Below, piece after piece: positions 14,097 to 57,500 of a stretch of 57,500 bases of DNA (position 1 is its first letter; every line of letters begins with the position of its first letter). Under the pieces are notes generated by a model. The model was given only the letters and a program-made list of their open reading frames with translations. It did not search any database and was not told the DNA's origin. Origin of the DNA: Chrysomallon squamiferum (Eukaryota > Mollusca > Gastropoda > Neomphalida > Peltospiridae); assembly GCA_012295275.1 (NCBI GenBank), contig CM022673.1, positions 28,163,636 through 28,221,135 of the forward strand, read 5' to 3'. The position numbers were made by a program, and so were the translations under genes.

Positions 14097-14164
<68 letters not shown>
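14068..14164. repeat. (CAA)n and (AAT)n microsatellites
   Basis: CAA block at about 14068-14088, then AAT at about 14098-14164. Confidence 0.94.
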
Positions 14165-14166
<2 letters not shown>

Positions 14167-14189
14167 TATCCAAAATTAGAAAATTTGTT

Positions 14190-14545
14190 ATAAGTAAAAA
14201 TATTTTACGTAATAAAATTTTAGAAATATTATTATAACAGTAAGCATTATTTTATAACAAATACCAAGACAAGTAATACGATAAAAAATTGTCATAACAA
14301 TTAATTACAATGTATGTAATAACAATTTAAAAATAAATCGTTTTTCGTAACAGGAAAAGCTAAATCCCACTAATTATAATATTAAGTAGTCTACGTCATA
14401 AAAAACCATGGTTACAATAAATAATGTACGTGATAAAAAGTTTTTAAAATTGTGGTAAAACAGAAAACATTTTATGTCATAAGGAAAACATCCCACTAAT
14501 TATAATACTAAATATTCTACGTCATAAGAAACCATGGTTACAACG
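14190..14545. repeat. Degenerate tandem duplication, 126-bp spacing
   Basis: Segments 14365-14417 and 14491-14543 match at all but about four positions (TCCCACTAATTATAATA, later TCTACGTCATAA, ACCATGGTTACAA). Weaker related pieces with TACGT(A/G)ATAAAA lie at about 14205 and 14427. It reads as an old duplication with diverged outer copies. Confidence 0.7.
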
Positions 14546-15241
14546 GTTCGTGTTCTGCGTAATCAACAAAGGACACCACGACCTAGCAGTCGGTGTAAAA
14601 CAACAATAAAACGAAAATAAATAAACTTCGGAATCGGACAAAAAATCGCTGGGCATCAGGTGTAACTCGGCCATGCATTATAATTTTGGAAGTTAACTTC
14701 GTCTTGAAAAATCGATGAATTTTGACATTTATACAAACAGAAATGTTTTAGCCATTAACATCGGATCGAAGTTGATAGAAGAACACTTTTGCAAGCTTGA
14801 AGTGAGGACAGCATGCACTAACTATCTATTAACCTTTGCAGCGAGGGGGCACAAATTAGCAGCCACTGCTTAAACAAGGTTAATTGTTGATAATCATCGC
14901 CACTGCCCCACAGGATACGCTGTCGAAGTATTTAACATGTTATCTCTTCTCAGAGGCGAATATTTTCCATGATTTAGAAAGGTATTCATCATCATTACCA
15001 AAATAAAGAGAAACATGAACAGCAACGTCAAAATCAAGTGCAACAATAATAATAACATCAACAATATAATCAACATGACCAACAGGTGTAACTACAACAA
15101 CAACGTCTACAATAGCAAGCAGCAACAGACAGCAACAACAACAACAAAATCATAGCCATGACATCATCATATTCGATTTGGTGGTTTGAATATCCTGCAT
15201 TTCAGTTAGCTTATTATAGTATTGTGTTGCTCTTGGTAATG

Positions 15242-15309
<68 letters not shown>

Positions 15310-16084
15310 CTTACAGTTACTCATATCTACCTGCCTGTATGTTTTTATGTAGATGATTGTCCGTAACGTGTATGTGTGTTTGTATATGAGAATGTTTTTT
15401 TTTTTCTGTGTAGAATCTAGGTTCGTGAGTGGGTTTCAAATATTACAAATGCAAAACTCCGTCCACTGAAAACGTTTATGGTTCATTAGTCCAGTCAGTC
15501 ATTTGTGTATCAGTTAGTGTTGAATATATCAAATTTTGCTCTTCTGATCTACGTAAAAGTCATATTTTCAAAAGAAGTTTGATCACGAATTCTGTTGAAG
15601 TTAATTTTATATCTGTATGAAAATGAATAGTTAATGATTCTGGTAAAATTAACTTCCAAAGTAAAGATATTTTAGCTGTCTAGCGAGCACAAGATATTTG
15701 TCAAATTATTTAAGCCAAGTGTCTTCGAAATAACCTATCTTTGCCAAAATAAAAAATAACAAATTAAAAAAAAAAGAAGGAAAAATCGTAAATTAATTTC
15801 ACAAGTTCTACAAAATAAAGGTCTCGTTGCTTTGGCATTACAATTATGATTATTTTCCCTATTTTCCAGTCTGGACATTTCAAATCAGATTTAAATAATC
15901 TGTATTACTTTGTTACGAATGACATTGAACTGAAGAGGGTTGATTTGATATCCGGGTAGTGAGAGAAAGAAGAACTAAAGTCTGAATCCAATTTTGAAAC
16001 GTATCTGTTGATGCAAACATTCTGCTATTAACAAAGAATGACAGAAACATGAGTTCTGCTAGGAATTATTGATGTAGTAATTCT
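14546..16084. other. Intergenic DNA, no gene seen
   Basis: Moderately unique at 14546-14990, then CAA/AAC-rich to 15150, a CT/CA microsatellite, then AT-rich unique DNA up to the minisatellite. Confidence 0.65.
15242..15308. repeat. (CT)n(CA)n compound microsatellite
   Basis: Short CT run followed by about 26 CA copies. Confidence 0.96.
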
Positions 16085-18260
16085 GTAACTCAACTACTGA
16101 TGCAGAAATTCTACCACATTAATGCGGTAGACATCCTACTACTGAACTACTGATGGGAATATTCAACCACTGAACTACTAATACAGTCATCTACTAGTGA
16201 AATACTGATAGAGACATTCTGCCACTAAATTACTGACACATACAGTTTTCTAATGTCCGGTTTGTTAGAGACAATCTGACACTGAATTACTGATGAAGAG
16301 ATTTTACTGCTGAACTACTGATGAAGACATTTTACTACTGAATTACTGATGAAGATATTCCACTACTGAATTACTGATGAAGACATTTTACTACTGAATT
16401 ACTGATGTAATCATTTTACTACTGAATTACTGATGTAATCATTTTACTACTGAATTACTGATGAAGACATTTTACTACTGAATTACTGATGTAATCATTT
16501 TACTACTGAATTACTGATGAAGACATTTTACTACTGAATTACTGATGTAATCATTTTACTACTGAATTACTGATGAAGACATTTTACTACTGAATTACTG
16601 ATGTAATCATTTTACTACTGAATTACTGATGTAATCATTTTACTACTGAATTACTGATGAAGACATTTTACTACTGAATTACTGATGAGATCATTTTACT
16701 ACTGAATTACTGATGAAGACATTTTACTACTGAATTACTGATGAAGACATTTTACTACTGAATTACTGATGAAGACATTTTACTACTGAATTACTGATGA
16801 AGACATTTTACTACTGAATTACTGATGAAGACATTTTACTACTGAATTACTGATGTAATCATTTTACTACTGAATTACTGATGAAGACATTTTACTACTG
16901 AATTACTGATGAAGACATTTTACTACTGAATTACTGATGAAGACATTTTACTACTGAATTACTGATGAAGACATTTTACTACTGAATTACTGATGAAGAC
17001 ATTTTACTACTGAATTACTGATGAGATCATTTTACTACTGAATTACTGATGAGATCATTTTACTACTAAATTACTGATGAGATCATTTTACTACTGAATT
17101 ACTGATGAAGACATTTTACTATTGAATTACTGATGAAGACATTTTACTACTGAATTACTGATGAAGACATTTTACTATTGAATTACTGATGAAGACATTT
17201 TAACTACTGAATTACTGATGTAATCATTTTACTACTGAATTACTGATGAGATCATTTTACTACTGAATTACTGATGAGATCATTTTACTACTGAATTACT
17301 GATGAAGACATTATACTATTGAATTACTGATGAAGACATTTTAACTACTGAATTACTGATGTAATCATTTTACTACTGAATTACTGATGAGATCATTTTA
17401 CTATTGAATTACTGATGTAATCATTTTACTACTGAATTACTGATGAAGACATTTTAACTACTGAATTACTGATGTAATCATTTTACTACTGAATTACTGA
17501 TGAAGACATTTTAACTACTGAATTACTGATGTAATCATTTTACTACTGAATTACTGATGAAGACATTTTAACTACTGAATTACTGATGTAATCATTTTAC
17601 TACTGAATTACTGATGAAGACATTTTAACTACTGAATTACTGATGTAATCATTTTACTACTGAATTACTGATGAAGACATTTTAACTACTGAATTACTGA
17701 TGTAATCATTTTACTACTGAATTACTGATGAAGACATTTTAACTACTGAATTACTGATGTAATCATTTTACTACTGAATTACTGATGAGATCATTTTACT
17801 ACTGAATTACTGATGAAGACATTTTACTACTGAATTACTGATGAAGACATTTTACTACTGAATTACTGATGAAGACATTTTACTACTGAATTACTGATGA
17901 GATCATTTTACTACTGAATTACTGATGAAGACATTTTAACTACTGAATTACTGATGAAGACATTTTACTACTGAATTACTGATGAAGACATTCCACTACT
18001 GAATTACTGATGTAATCATTTTACTACTGAATTACTGATGAAGACATTCCACTACTGAATTACTGATGTAATCATTTTACTACTGAATTACTGATGAAGA
18101 CATTTTAACTACTGAATTACTGATGTAATCATTTTAGTACTGAACTACTGATGAAGATATTCTACTACAGTATTACTGATGAAGACATTTTAACTACTGA
18201 ACTATAGGTAAAGACAATTTACTACAATTTTTAAATTGATCTACTGATGAAAACATTTTA
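16085..18260. repeat. 28-bp minisatellite, about 2.2 kb, with a 57-bp higher-order dimer
   Basis: Unit of 28 bp, CTGATGAAGACATTTTACTA then CTGAATTA, repeated about 70 times. Three main variants differ after CTGATG: AAGACATT, TAATCATT and AGATCATT. A 29-bp form has one extra A (TTTTAACTACTG). At 17445-17786 the 29-bp AAGAC form and the 28-bp TAATC form alternate six times as a 57-bp dimer. Copies are diverged at both edges (16085-16290 and 18130-18260) and homogeneous in the core, as expected from unequal exchange. No coding potential: the unit length is not a multiple of three and it contains stops. Confidence 0.95.
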
Positions 18261-18784
18261 CAACCGATCTAGACAAACTGTCATTCCATTAGTAAACTAT
18301 TAAAGCAGACATTCCTCAACCTTTCTGTCATCAGCTGTAATGTTACCTTCGTTAGAACGAACTATCATCTCTTTGTAACGGACCACAGTGCTAATGAAGA
18401 TAAGGAGTTGATTTATTGAAATCATGGATGGAGATGCCTTATGATAAAACCATTGTTGTTTGTTCCGTCAAAACAAAACGGTTTAACTTCAAAGCTGAAA
18501 AACTCATCTTGGTCAAGAAATAAGATCTAAGTAGTTGATGACTTGTCGTTATTATAACTCATTAGGTTATTATCTCTCTTATTGATTATGAGCTTAGTAT
18601 TCAGTGAAAACATTAGCAAGAACTGGATACAAACTGACAAAACATATAGAGGTCGTCTTTCGCATACAAGAACGCATATGAACAAACAACCAACGGAACT
18701 TCATAAACAACAACAACAAACAGCATCAACCATCACTACACCTATTACTAACCTTCTAACAACAACAAAAAGAAGAACGATTAT

Positions 18785-18835
18785 AAATAAATAAATAAAT
18801 AAGTAAATAAATAAATATATTAATTAATTAATAAA
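18785..18835. repeat. Degenerate (AAAT)n
   Basis: AAAT repeats grading into TTAA repeats. Confidence 0.85.
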
Positions 18836-18996
18836 AGAATTAATGACAAATAATCAACTAAAGCAAAAACCTAAATCCTTATAGTGATAAAGCTACAAAA
18901 GCATACATTTAATAGTTTTATATAGTCTAACTTTAAAAATATATGCAAGAGGATGCACCGAATGTTGCAACATAAATTTTGTGATGTACATCCATG

Positions 18997-18997
<1 letters not shown>

Positions 18998-19060
<63 letters not shown>
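18998..19060. repeat. (CA)n microsatellite
   Basis: About 30 CA copies. Confidence 0.96.
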
Positions 19061-19684
19061 AAATAAACATAAAATAAATATGCAAAATTATATCGGCCGT
19101 CCAATTGGCATAGCAACAGAATTTCTTCTCTTATCATAGTTACAAGAACATCTTTTGACAAATATCTGTTAGTATTAAGAAGTACTAAGGCGTAGTTAAA
19201 CAAAATAGTAATTATTTAATTAAACCATTAATTCATTCATGCATATTTTCATTCACTCACTCACTCATTCATTCATTCAGTTCTGAATTCGTTCCCACAA
19301 AGAGCGTTCATCAATATTATTGAACAAATGCATAGAAAAATTGTTCAGTGTGATACAATTATGTTCTGTAATGTTGAAATCAGTTTAAGTAATATTAGAG
19401 GAATGCAAAGCTGGTGAAACAGTTTCGCCTGAGTAATAAGATAATGCTGTGTTCAAGTGTACTGAAGTGAAACGTGAAAATGAATAGATTGCAATAAGCA
19501 CGTGTTATATCTAGAAGAAAGGGTTTATTTAAAGACGTGTCTAATCCTCGGATGTACGCATGGTTAAATAACATGCACACACTTAGAGGAAACCCGCAGT
19601 TGTCACGCGACTGCGTACACTTTTTCAAGCAGACTCAACAGATCTTTAATTTGCATGGACTGGATAAAGCAAATGTAGGTTTTC

Positions 19685-19685
<1 letters not shown>

Positions 19686-19743
<58 letters not shown>

Positions 19744-19793
19744 AATTATTATTATTATTACTATTATTATTAAAATTATTATTATTATTATTA

Positions 19794-19836
<43 letters not shown>

Positions 19837-19837
19837 A

Positions 19838-19870
<33 letters not shown>

Positions 19871-19960
19871 GTCGTTATTGTTATTGTTATTATTATCATC
19901 ACCATCATCATCATCATCATCATCATCATCACCACCATCATCATCATCATCATTATTGTT
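19686..19960. repeat. (TTA)n then (TCA)n compound array
   Basis: About 190 bp of TTA with AAA interruptions, then TCA/CCA repeats to about 19955. Methionine/isoleucine-rich and tyrosine-rich frames are artefacts. Confidence 0.95.
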
Positions 19961-20251
19961 TCTGTTGTTGTTTTTTCGTCGTCGTTGTTATTATTAATAT
20001 TAATATTAAAGATGATTAGATTTAAAACATTTTTATGGTGTCATTTATCATAAGAAACAAAATATTTTTTTATGTACATTACTCCACAGAAAGGAAAACA
20101 CAGCCTTTACGTATCTTGTACGTCTTTACACTACTTGTGTCCTGTTTATCAAAGTTGTAATTTAGTCATTTCAAATGTTTTTATTATTACCTTTGATAGC
20201 TATGTAGAGATTGTTCTTACTAACCATACTTGTTCCATACGATTTACCATT

Positions 20252-20400
20252 CAACAACAACAACAACAACAACAAAAATAAAATAAAATAAATAAAATGA
20301 AAATAAAATTTAAATTAAAAACAAAAAATAAAGAAATAAATGAATAAAAAAATAAAAATAAATAGAAAAATAAATAAATAAAAAAAAGCTAAAAATTAAA
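20252..20400. repeat. (CAA)n followed by AAAT-rich DNA
   Basis: Eight CAA copies at about 20252-20275, then degenerate AAAT/AAAAT to about 20400. Confidence 0.88.
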
Positions 20401-21453
20401 ATATAATTAAATCAATGAAACAGTTAATCAAGACACAAAAGCACACATTTTAAACTAGTAGTCAATTCTGTACCAGGATTTTCAAAACGATAATAACTCG
20501 TTAACTAATGCTGGCTTTATTTTGTTTGTTTTACACAGCAAGGACCGTACCCTAGTTTCATCTAACTCCTATCTGCTCTACACTCAGATGAGTCGAATCA
20601 CGTTCCAAACTTAAAAAACACTTAAACATTATCAGCCAATGGCTAGTTCATTTGTCACAATACCATGCACTTGAAAAAGTCTTTCATTGTGCAGAAAGTA
20701 AAAGAAAGAAAAAAAAATTAACATTGCCACTTACAGCATTGATCAGCCAAACATGGTATTATACATCAATATCACATTGACACGGATTTTTTTCTTTCTT
20801 TTTCTTATTTTCTTGCCAGCAGCTGGAATCTCGTCAGCATTTGGGAAGGCGAGTCTTGCTGTCATGACATGATTTAATTACCGTCTGGAACGCTAAACCG
20901 ATGATACGGCAACGGAAAGACGGAATTCCGAGATCGCTGTCGTGAATTTCTTTCCCCGTGCTTTTCCATTTCACGGCAGGGCGGTTTTCAAAAGGCGGAG
21001 CGTAAAACAAGGTACAAGCGATTCTGTGTCTGACTCATCGACTGTTTCGACGTGTGAAATCTACTTCATTCTTTGAGAACTCGTGTAGAACAACAAAAAA
21101 AAAAAAAGGTTTTATCTGAAACTACATTTTTTTTTTTTAAAAGTCAGTTTTTCAGAAATTTCAAATTCAGTTCTTTTGTTTATGAAATGTTAATTGCGCG
21201 CAAAATGTCTTCGAACCTTTTAGAAATATTCAGACTGGATGGAAAAATCGTAATCTAGAGATGTAAAAGAAACCAGTGTACAAAAGTTGATTAATCAAAA
21301 GAGAGAGAAACGGCAAGAAAAGAAAAAGGATAACAAAAAAAGAACAAAAACTCAAGCCAGACTAGAGGATAAACACGCAGAGCAAAGTAAACGCGTAGAG
21401 TCGAAACGAACGCGGAATCTGTCGAGACCAGCCTCGCTGCAGTGACAGATAAA

Positions 21454-21471
21454 ATGACTGATCCCGTGTAG
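21454..21471 (+). other. Upstream ORF 1 (5 codons)
   Basis: ATG ACT GAT CCC GTG TAG in the probable 5' UTR. It would matter only if transcription starts upstream of it. Confidence 0.3.
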
Positions 21472-21551
21472 TCGCTAGAAACAGTGGATACTCAAGCTCG
21501 CGCGGGAAAATATCAATTTTTCCTAATTGTGTTTAGACGAAACTGTCGTAG

Positions 21552-21611
21552 ATGGAGTTCTGTCGTGCCAGAGAGAACGCGACGTTGTTTGTGTGTGCGG
21601 CGCAACTTTAG
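21552..21611 (+). other. Upstream ORF 2 (19 codons)
   Basis: ATG GAG TTC begins a 19-codon ORF ending in TAG. It is not in frame with exon 1 and its peptide resembles nothing I know. Confidence 0.3.
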
Positions 21612-21753
21612 TGACATCGAATCGTCGTCGTTGTTTGACGTCGGTGGGAGTTTTCGGAAGCGGGTTGTTGTCGAGAAAGATTACATTAACCTACACTGCT
21701 ATTGTGATTTTATTATTGTTTTATTGTTTTTAACATCCTCCTGTGTGGATCTG

Positions 21754-21759
21754 ATGTAA
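21754..21759 (+). other. Start-stop upstream element (ATGTAA)
   Basis: An ATG followed at once by TAA, 110 nt before the main start. Such minimal upstream ORFs can stall ribosomes. Relevance depends on the unmapped transcription start and any 5' UTR splicing. Confidence 0.3.
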
Positions 21760-21868
21760 CGGAATATTTGTGAGTTTTGTTTTTTCACTGCAAATTTTTT
21801 GATTTTGTTTTTGTTTTTGGTTAATTCGGTTTGTGTCTTTTTGGGGTTGGAAAACAGTCGTAGCGAAA

Positions 21869-55667
<33,799 letters not shown>

Positions 55668-55868
55668 TCGGAACCAGATCAGCGGAACGTCGGTCACTGC
55701 AACCCCCCTCAGTCGTTTAAAACGAAGGACTGTTTTGTGCACAGCCTTTTAAGAGTTTTTGTCATCAAGTATATCAGAAGCAGTTGTTTTTAATGTTGAT
55801 TATCGGAAAGATCTGAGTATGTTCTTGTGTTTTTTTCTGGGTTTTTTTAAACTGAAGAGAATTTTTGA

Positions 55869-55874
55869 AATAAA
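55869..55874 (+). terminator. Candidate poly(A) signal AATAAA (proximal)
   Basis: First AATAAA after the stop, about 200 nt downstream, followed within about 50-60 nt by a G/T-rich stretch (GGATGTGTATT). It is the best proximal candidate. Confidence 0.5.
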
Positions 55875-56128
55875 ATATTGCTTTATATAGAACTACAAAT
55901 AGGTTTAGAAAGCGGGGTTATAAGGATGTGTATTAAAAATTCGGGAATTTTTGTAACTTTTTTGACCATCTTGATCCCAAGCATCATTTCAAGCTATGTT
56001 TTTGATACGAAAGAAAGAAGCATTATGTAAAAGGGAAGGATGATACAATGACCTTGCGATACTTGATACCGATTGGTAATATAATAATTAAAAAAACAAA
56101 ATAATGTTGTTTATTACGTATAGATGAT

Positions 56129-56134
56129 AATAAA
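56129..56134 (+). terminator. Candidate poly(A) signal AATAAA (distal)
   Basis: Second AATAAA in the 3' flank. Others at 56679-56684 and 56707-56712 overlap simple repeats and are weaker candidates. Confidence 0.3.
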
Positions 56135-56523
56135 TGTGTAAACGTAGAGCACTTTCAGGAGGGAATTTCTTAGATTTTAGTATTAATATACATCTTTCTA
56201 CACGTGAAGAATCATTATTTTTTTCATTTGATTGTATATACATATATCGAATAATCATAGTACACAGTCAACCTCATTTCAATGGTATCATATTACTTAC
56301 TGTTCAGATTATTTTCTGTTGTGGTATATCACATTATATCAGATGACGTTTCTCTTCTTTGTCATCTAGTTTAGTTTTTAGACTGGTTCTGTACTAACTG
56401 TTAATAAGTGGTTGATGTTAACTTAATTAAATGTCCACAAACGTAAATTTCAGGTGATTCTTTTCAAAAATTCTTCTGTTCAAATTATGCCATATAAACC
56501 TGATTTTAATATTCAAGGTCGAA

Positions 56524-56559
<36 letters not shown>

Positions 56560-56720
56560 TAAATATTGTCACGATACTAAATATAATATGTATTCGAAAA
56601 ATTCGGATTGATTCCATTCGCTACAAATCACTTAAAGCATTTGAAATTCACTCTACAAATCTCTACAGAAAGCAAAATAATAAATGATGATGATGATGAT
56701 GATGATAATAAATTGGAGTA

Positions 56721-57384
56721 CGTAGATATTTAAATAAGAACATGTATGAAACATCTAAGCAACATACATACCTTTTTCAATTTTTTTTGTTATGAAAAGA
56801 ATCACCAGAAAATTACGCCATATGTAAAAATACTAATAATAATGAGTGAAATGACAATATCGTCAAGATCATGACGTCCATACAATATTTCCTTCTCGTT
56901 TTTCACCACTTTATATTTTGTTTATGCATCTGTTTGATTTGTATTTTAAGATTTACTGGATCATGGTGTAATCAGAGACATGTAAACTGAAGAAACTATA
57001 ACTTTGTAAAAATTACGTATGCACATACTTTTTTCATAATACACACTTTTATCTTTTTCTCTTTTGTTTCCCATTTTTCTTGTTCATATTTTTTGGAAAG
57101 TAGGATGTTTCATAAACATGAAACATGACGAAAAATTATTCCTTATATTGCAATAATACAGTTTCAAAATTTACCTGTTAGTAAAATTAGTAAAAGTACT
57201 AATATATGGATTAATAATTCTAAGCAAAATTCAACACACATCTTTTGTCACTTTTGAGAAATCTAACTGAATTTTCTAAAATCGAGGAGTGCAATAGTGT
57301 GCTCTACGGTTATTTCAGGTTATCTTTCTATCTGGCAGTCTGTATGAATGAATGTTTGTATATCTGTTTTTGTCTGATTCTATC
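56721..57384. other. AT-rich downstream DNA
   Basis: No second gene is recognisable. The 57245-57475 frame is partly a repeat translation. Confidence 0.65.
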
Positions 57385-57470
57385 GATCAATCTAATCAAT
57401 TTATCTATCTCTCTATATGTCTATCTGTCTTTCTGTATATCTGTCGTTCTGTCTGTCTGTCTGTATGTGA
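57385..57470. repeat. Degenerate (TCTA)/(TGTC)n
   Basis: Tetranucleotide repeats at the right edge of the window. Confidence 0.88.
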
Positions 57471-57500
57471 GATAGTCTATCTCTCTGTCTACCTATCACT

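Larger units (their letters stand above)
18261..20769. other. Intergenic DNA between minisatellite and promoter region
   Basis: Holds CA, TTA/TCA and CAA microsatellites and AT-rich unique DNA. No gene seen. Confidence 0.65.
20770..21868 (+). promoter_or_regulatory. Probable promoter and 5' UTR region of the EAAT gene
   Basis: This stretch is visibly richer in G+C and CpG than its surroundings, especially 20810-21030 and 21360-21700, and lies directly upstream of the start codon. Several reading frames stay open through it, but none has a recognisable product. A possible 3' splice site, GGAAAACAG at about 21849-21857, sits 11 nt before the ATG after a T-rich stretch, so the 5' UTR could be spliced from a more distant first exon. 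No clear TATA box was found. The transcription start cannot be placed from sequence. Confidence 0.5.
55668..56720 (+). other. 3' UTR and downstream flank of the EAAT gene
   Basis: Non-coding sequence after the stop. It is AT-rich, with several candidate poly(A) signals (55869, 56129, 56679, 56707), a poly(T) run (about 56527-56557) and a short (GAT)n (about 56684-56706). The true 3' end cannot be chosen without transcripts. Confidence 0.6.

Noticed and set aside
16300-18200. Hammerhead ribozyme or C/D snoRNA motifs (CTGATGA, CTGA) in every minisatellite unit
   Set aside because: The hammerhead needs a GAAA box after a stem II and flanking helices; none can be formed. C/D-like boxes recur only because the unit repeats, without terminal stems.
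16085-18260. CRISPR-like array of 28-bp direct repeats
   Set aside because: Units are directly contiguous with no unique spacers, and the DNA is animal nuclear DNA. It is a minisatellite.
21833-21868. 12-residue N-terminal extension of exon 1
   Set aside because: The extended frame begins with GTG. The first ATG in frame is 21869, in good context, and the family N-terminus is variable.

Overview
This is animal nuclear DNA. It is AT-rich, loaded with microsatellites and poly(A)/poly(T) runs, and the only protein-coding gene I can support is split by spliceosomal introns. That gene, on the + strand at 21869-55667, encodes a sodium-coupled excitatory amino acid (glutamate/aspartate) transporter of the SLC1/EAAT family. 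Eight coding exons join in frame to give a 542-residue protein (1629 nt including the stop), the usual family length. It carries the family signatures [34 protein letters not shown] and DRFRTMTN. The arginine of the last motif (R492) marks an acidic amino acid transporter rather than a neutral (ASCT) one. The density of TAA, TAC, TATC and GTAT repeats, the 25-kb first intron and the protein sequence fit an invertebrate, most likely a mollusc and perhaps a cephalopod. That taxonomic guess is inference.

Layout. Positions 1 to about 20770 are upstream DNA with no supportable gene. They hold a unique, more GC-rich island (830-1500), a ~500-bp (TAC)n array (5602-6108), a 40-bp perfect palindrome (8685-8724), a degenerate 126-bp-period duplication (around 14200-14545) and a 2.2-kb minisatellite of 28-bp units with a 57-bp higher-order dimer (16085-18260). 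Positions 20770-21868 are the probable promoter and 5' UTR region, with three short upstream ORFs including a bare start-stop. Exon 1 (21869-22386) encodes the first three membrane segments. Intron 1 (22387-47778) alternates A-rich or microsatellite DNA with unique islands that are candidate regulatory elements. One island (35195-35600) has a full CRE, an E-box and an ATGGCG motif close together, so an internal promoter is possible. Exons 2-8 lie compactly at 47779-55667 and are followed by 3' UTR with candidate AATAAA signals.

Most unusual points. (1) The 3' end of exon 7 with its splice donor is repeated ten times head to tail as a 55-bp unit. Each unit is 39 exonic nt (13 codons, in frame) plus 16 nt that begin GTAAGT and end CAG, so intron 7 opens with nine extra intact donors and potential in-frame mini-exons. 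(2) Intron 6 holds a 75-nt hairpin (52774-52848) with a 33-position stem, only two mismatches and a 9-nt loop. Its three imperfect-but-paired positions are G:U only when the sense strand is transcribed, as expected for an intronic pre-miRNA. (3) There is the 28-bp minisatellite with a local 57-bp dimer phase. Almost all other long open frames are translations of simple repeats and were left out.
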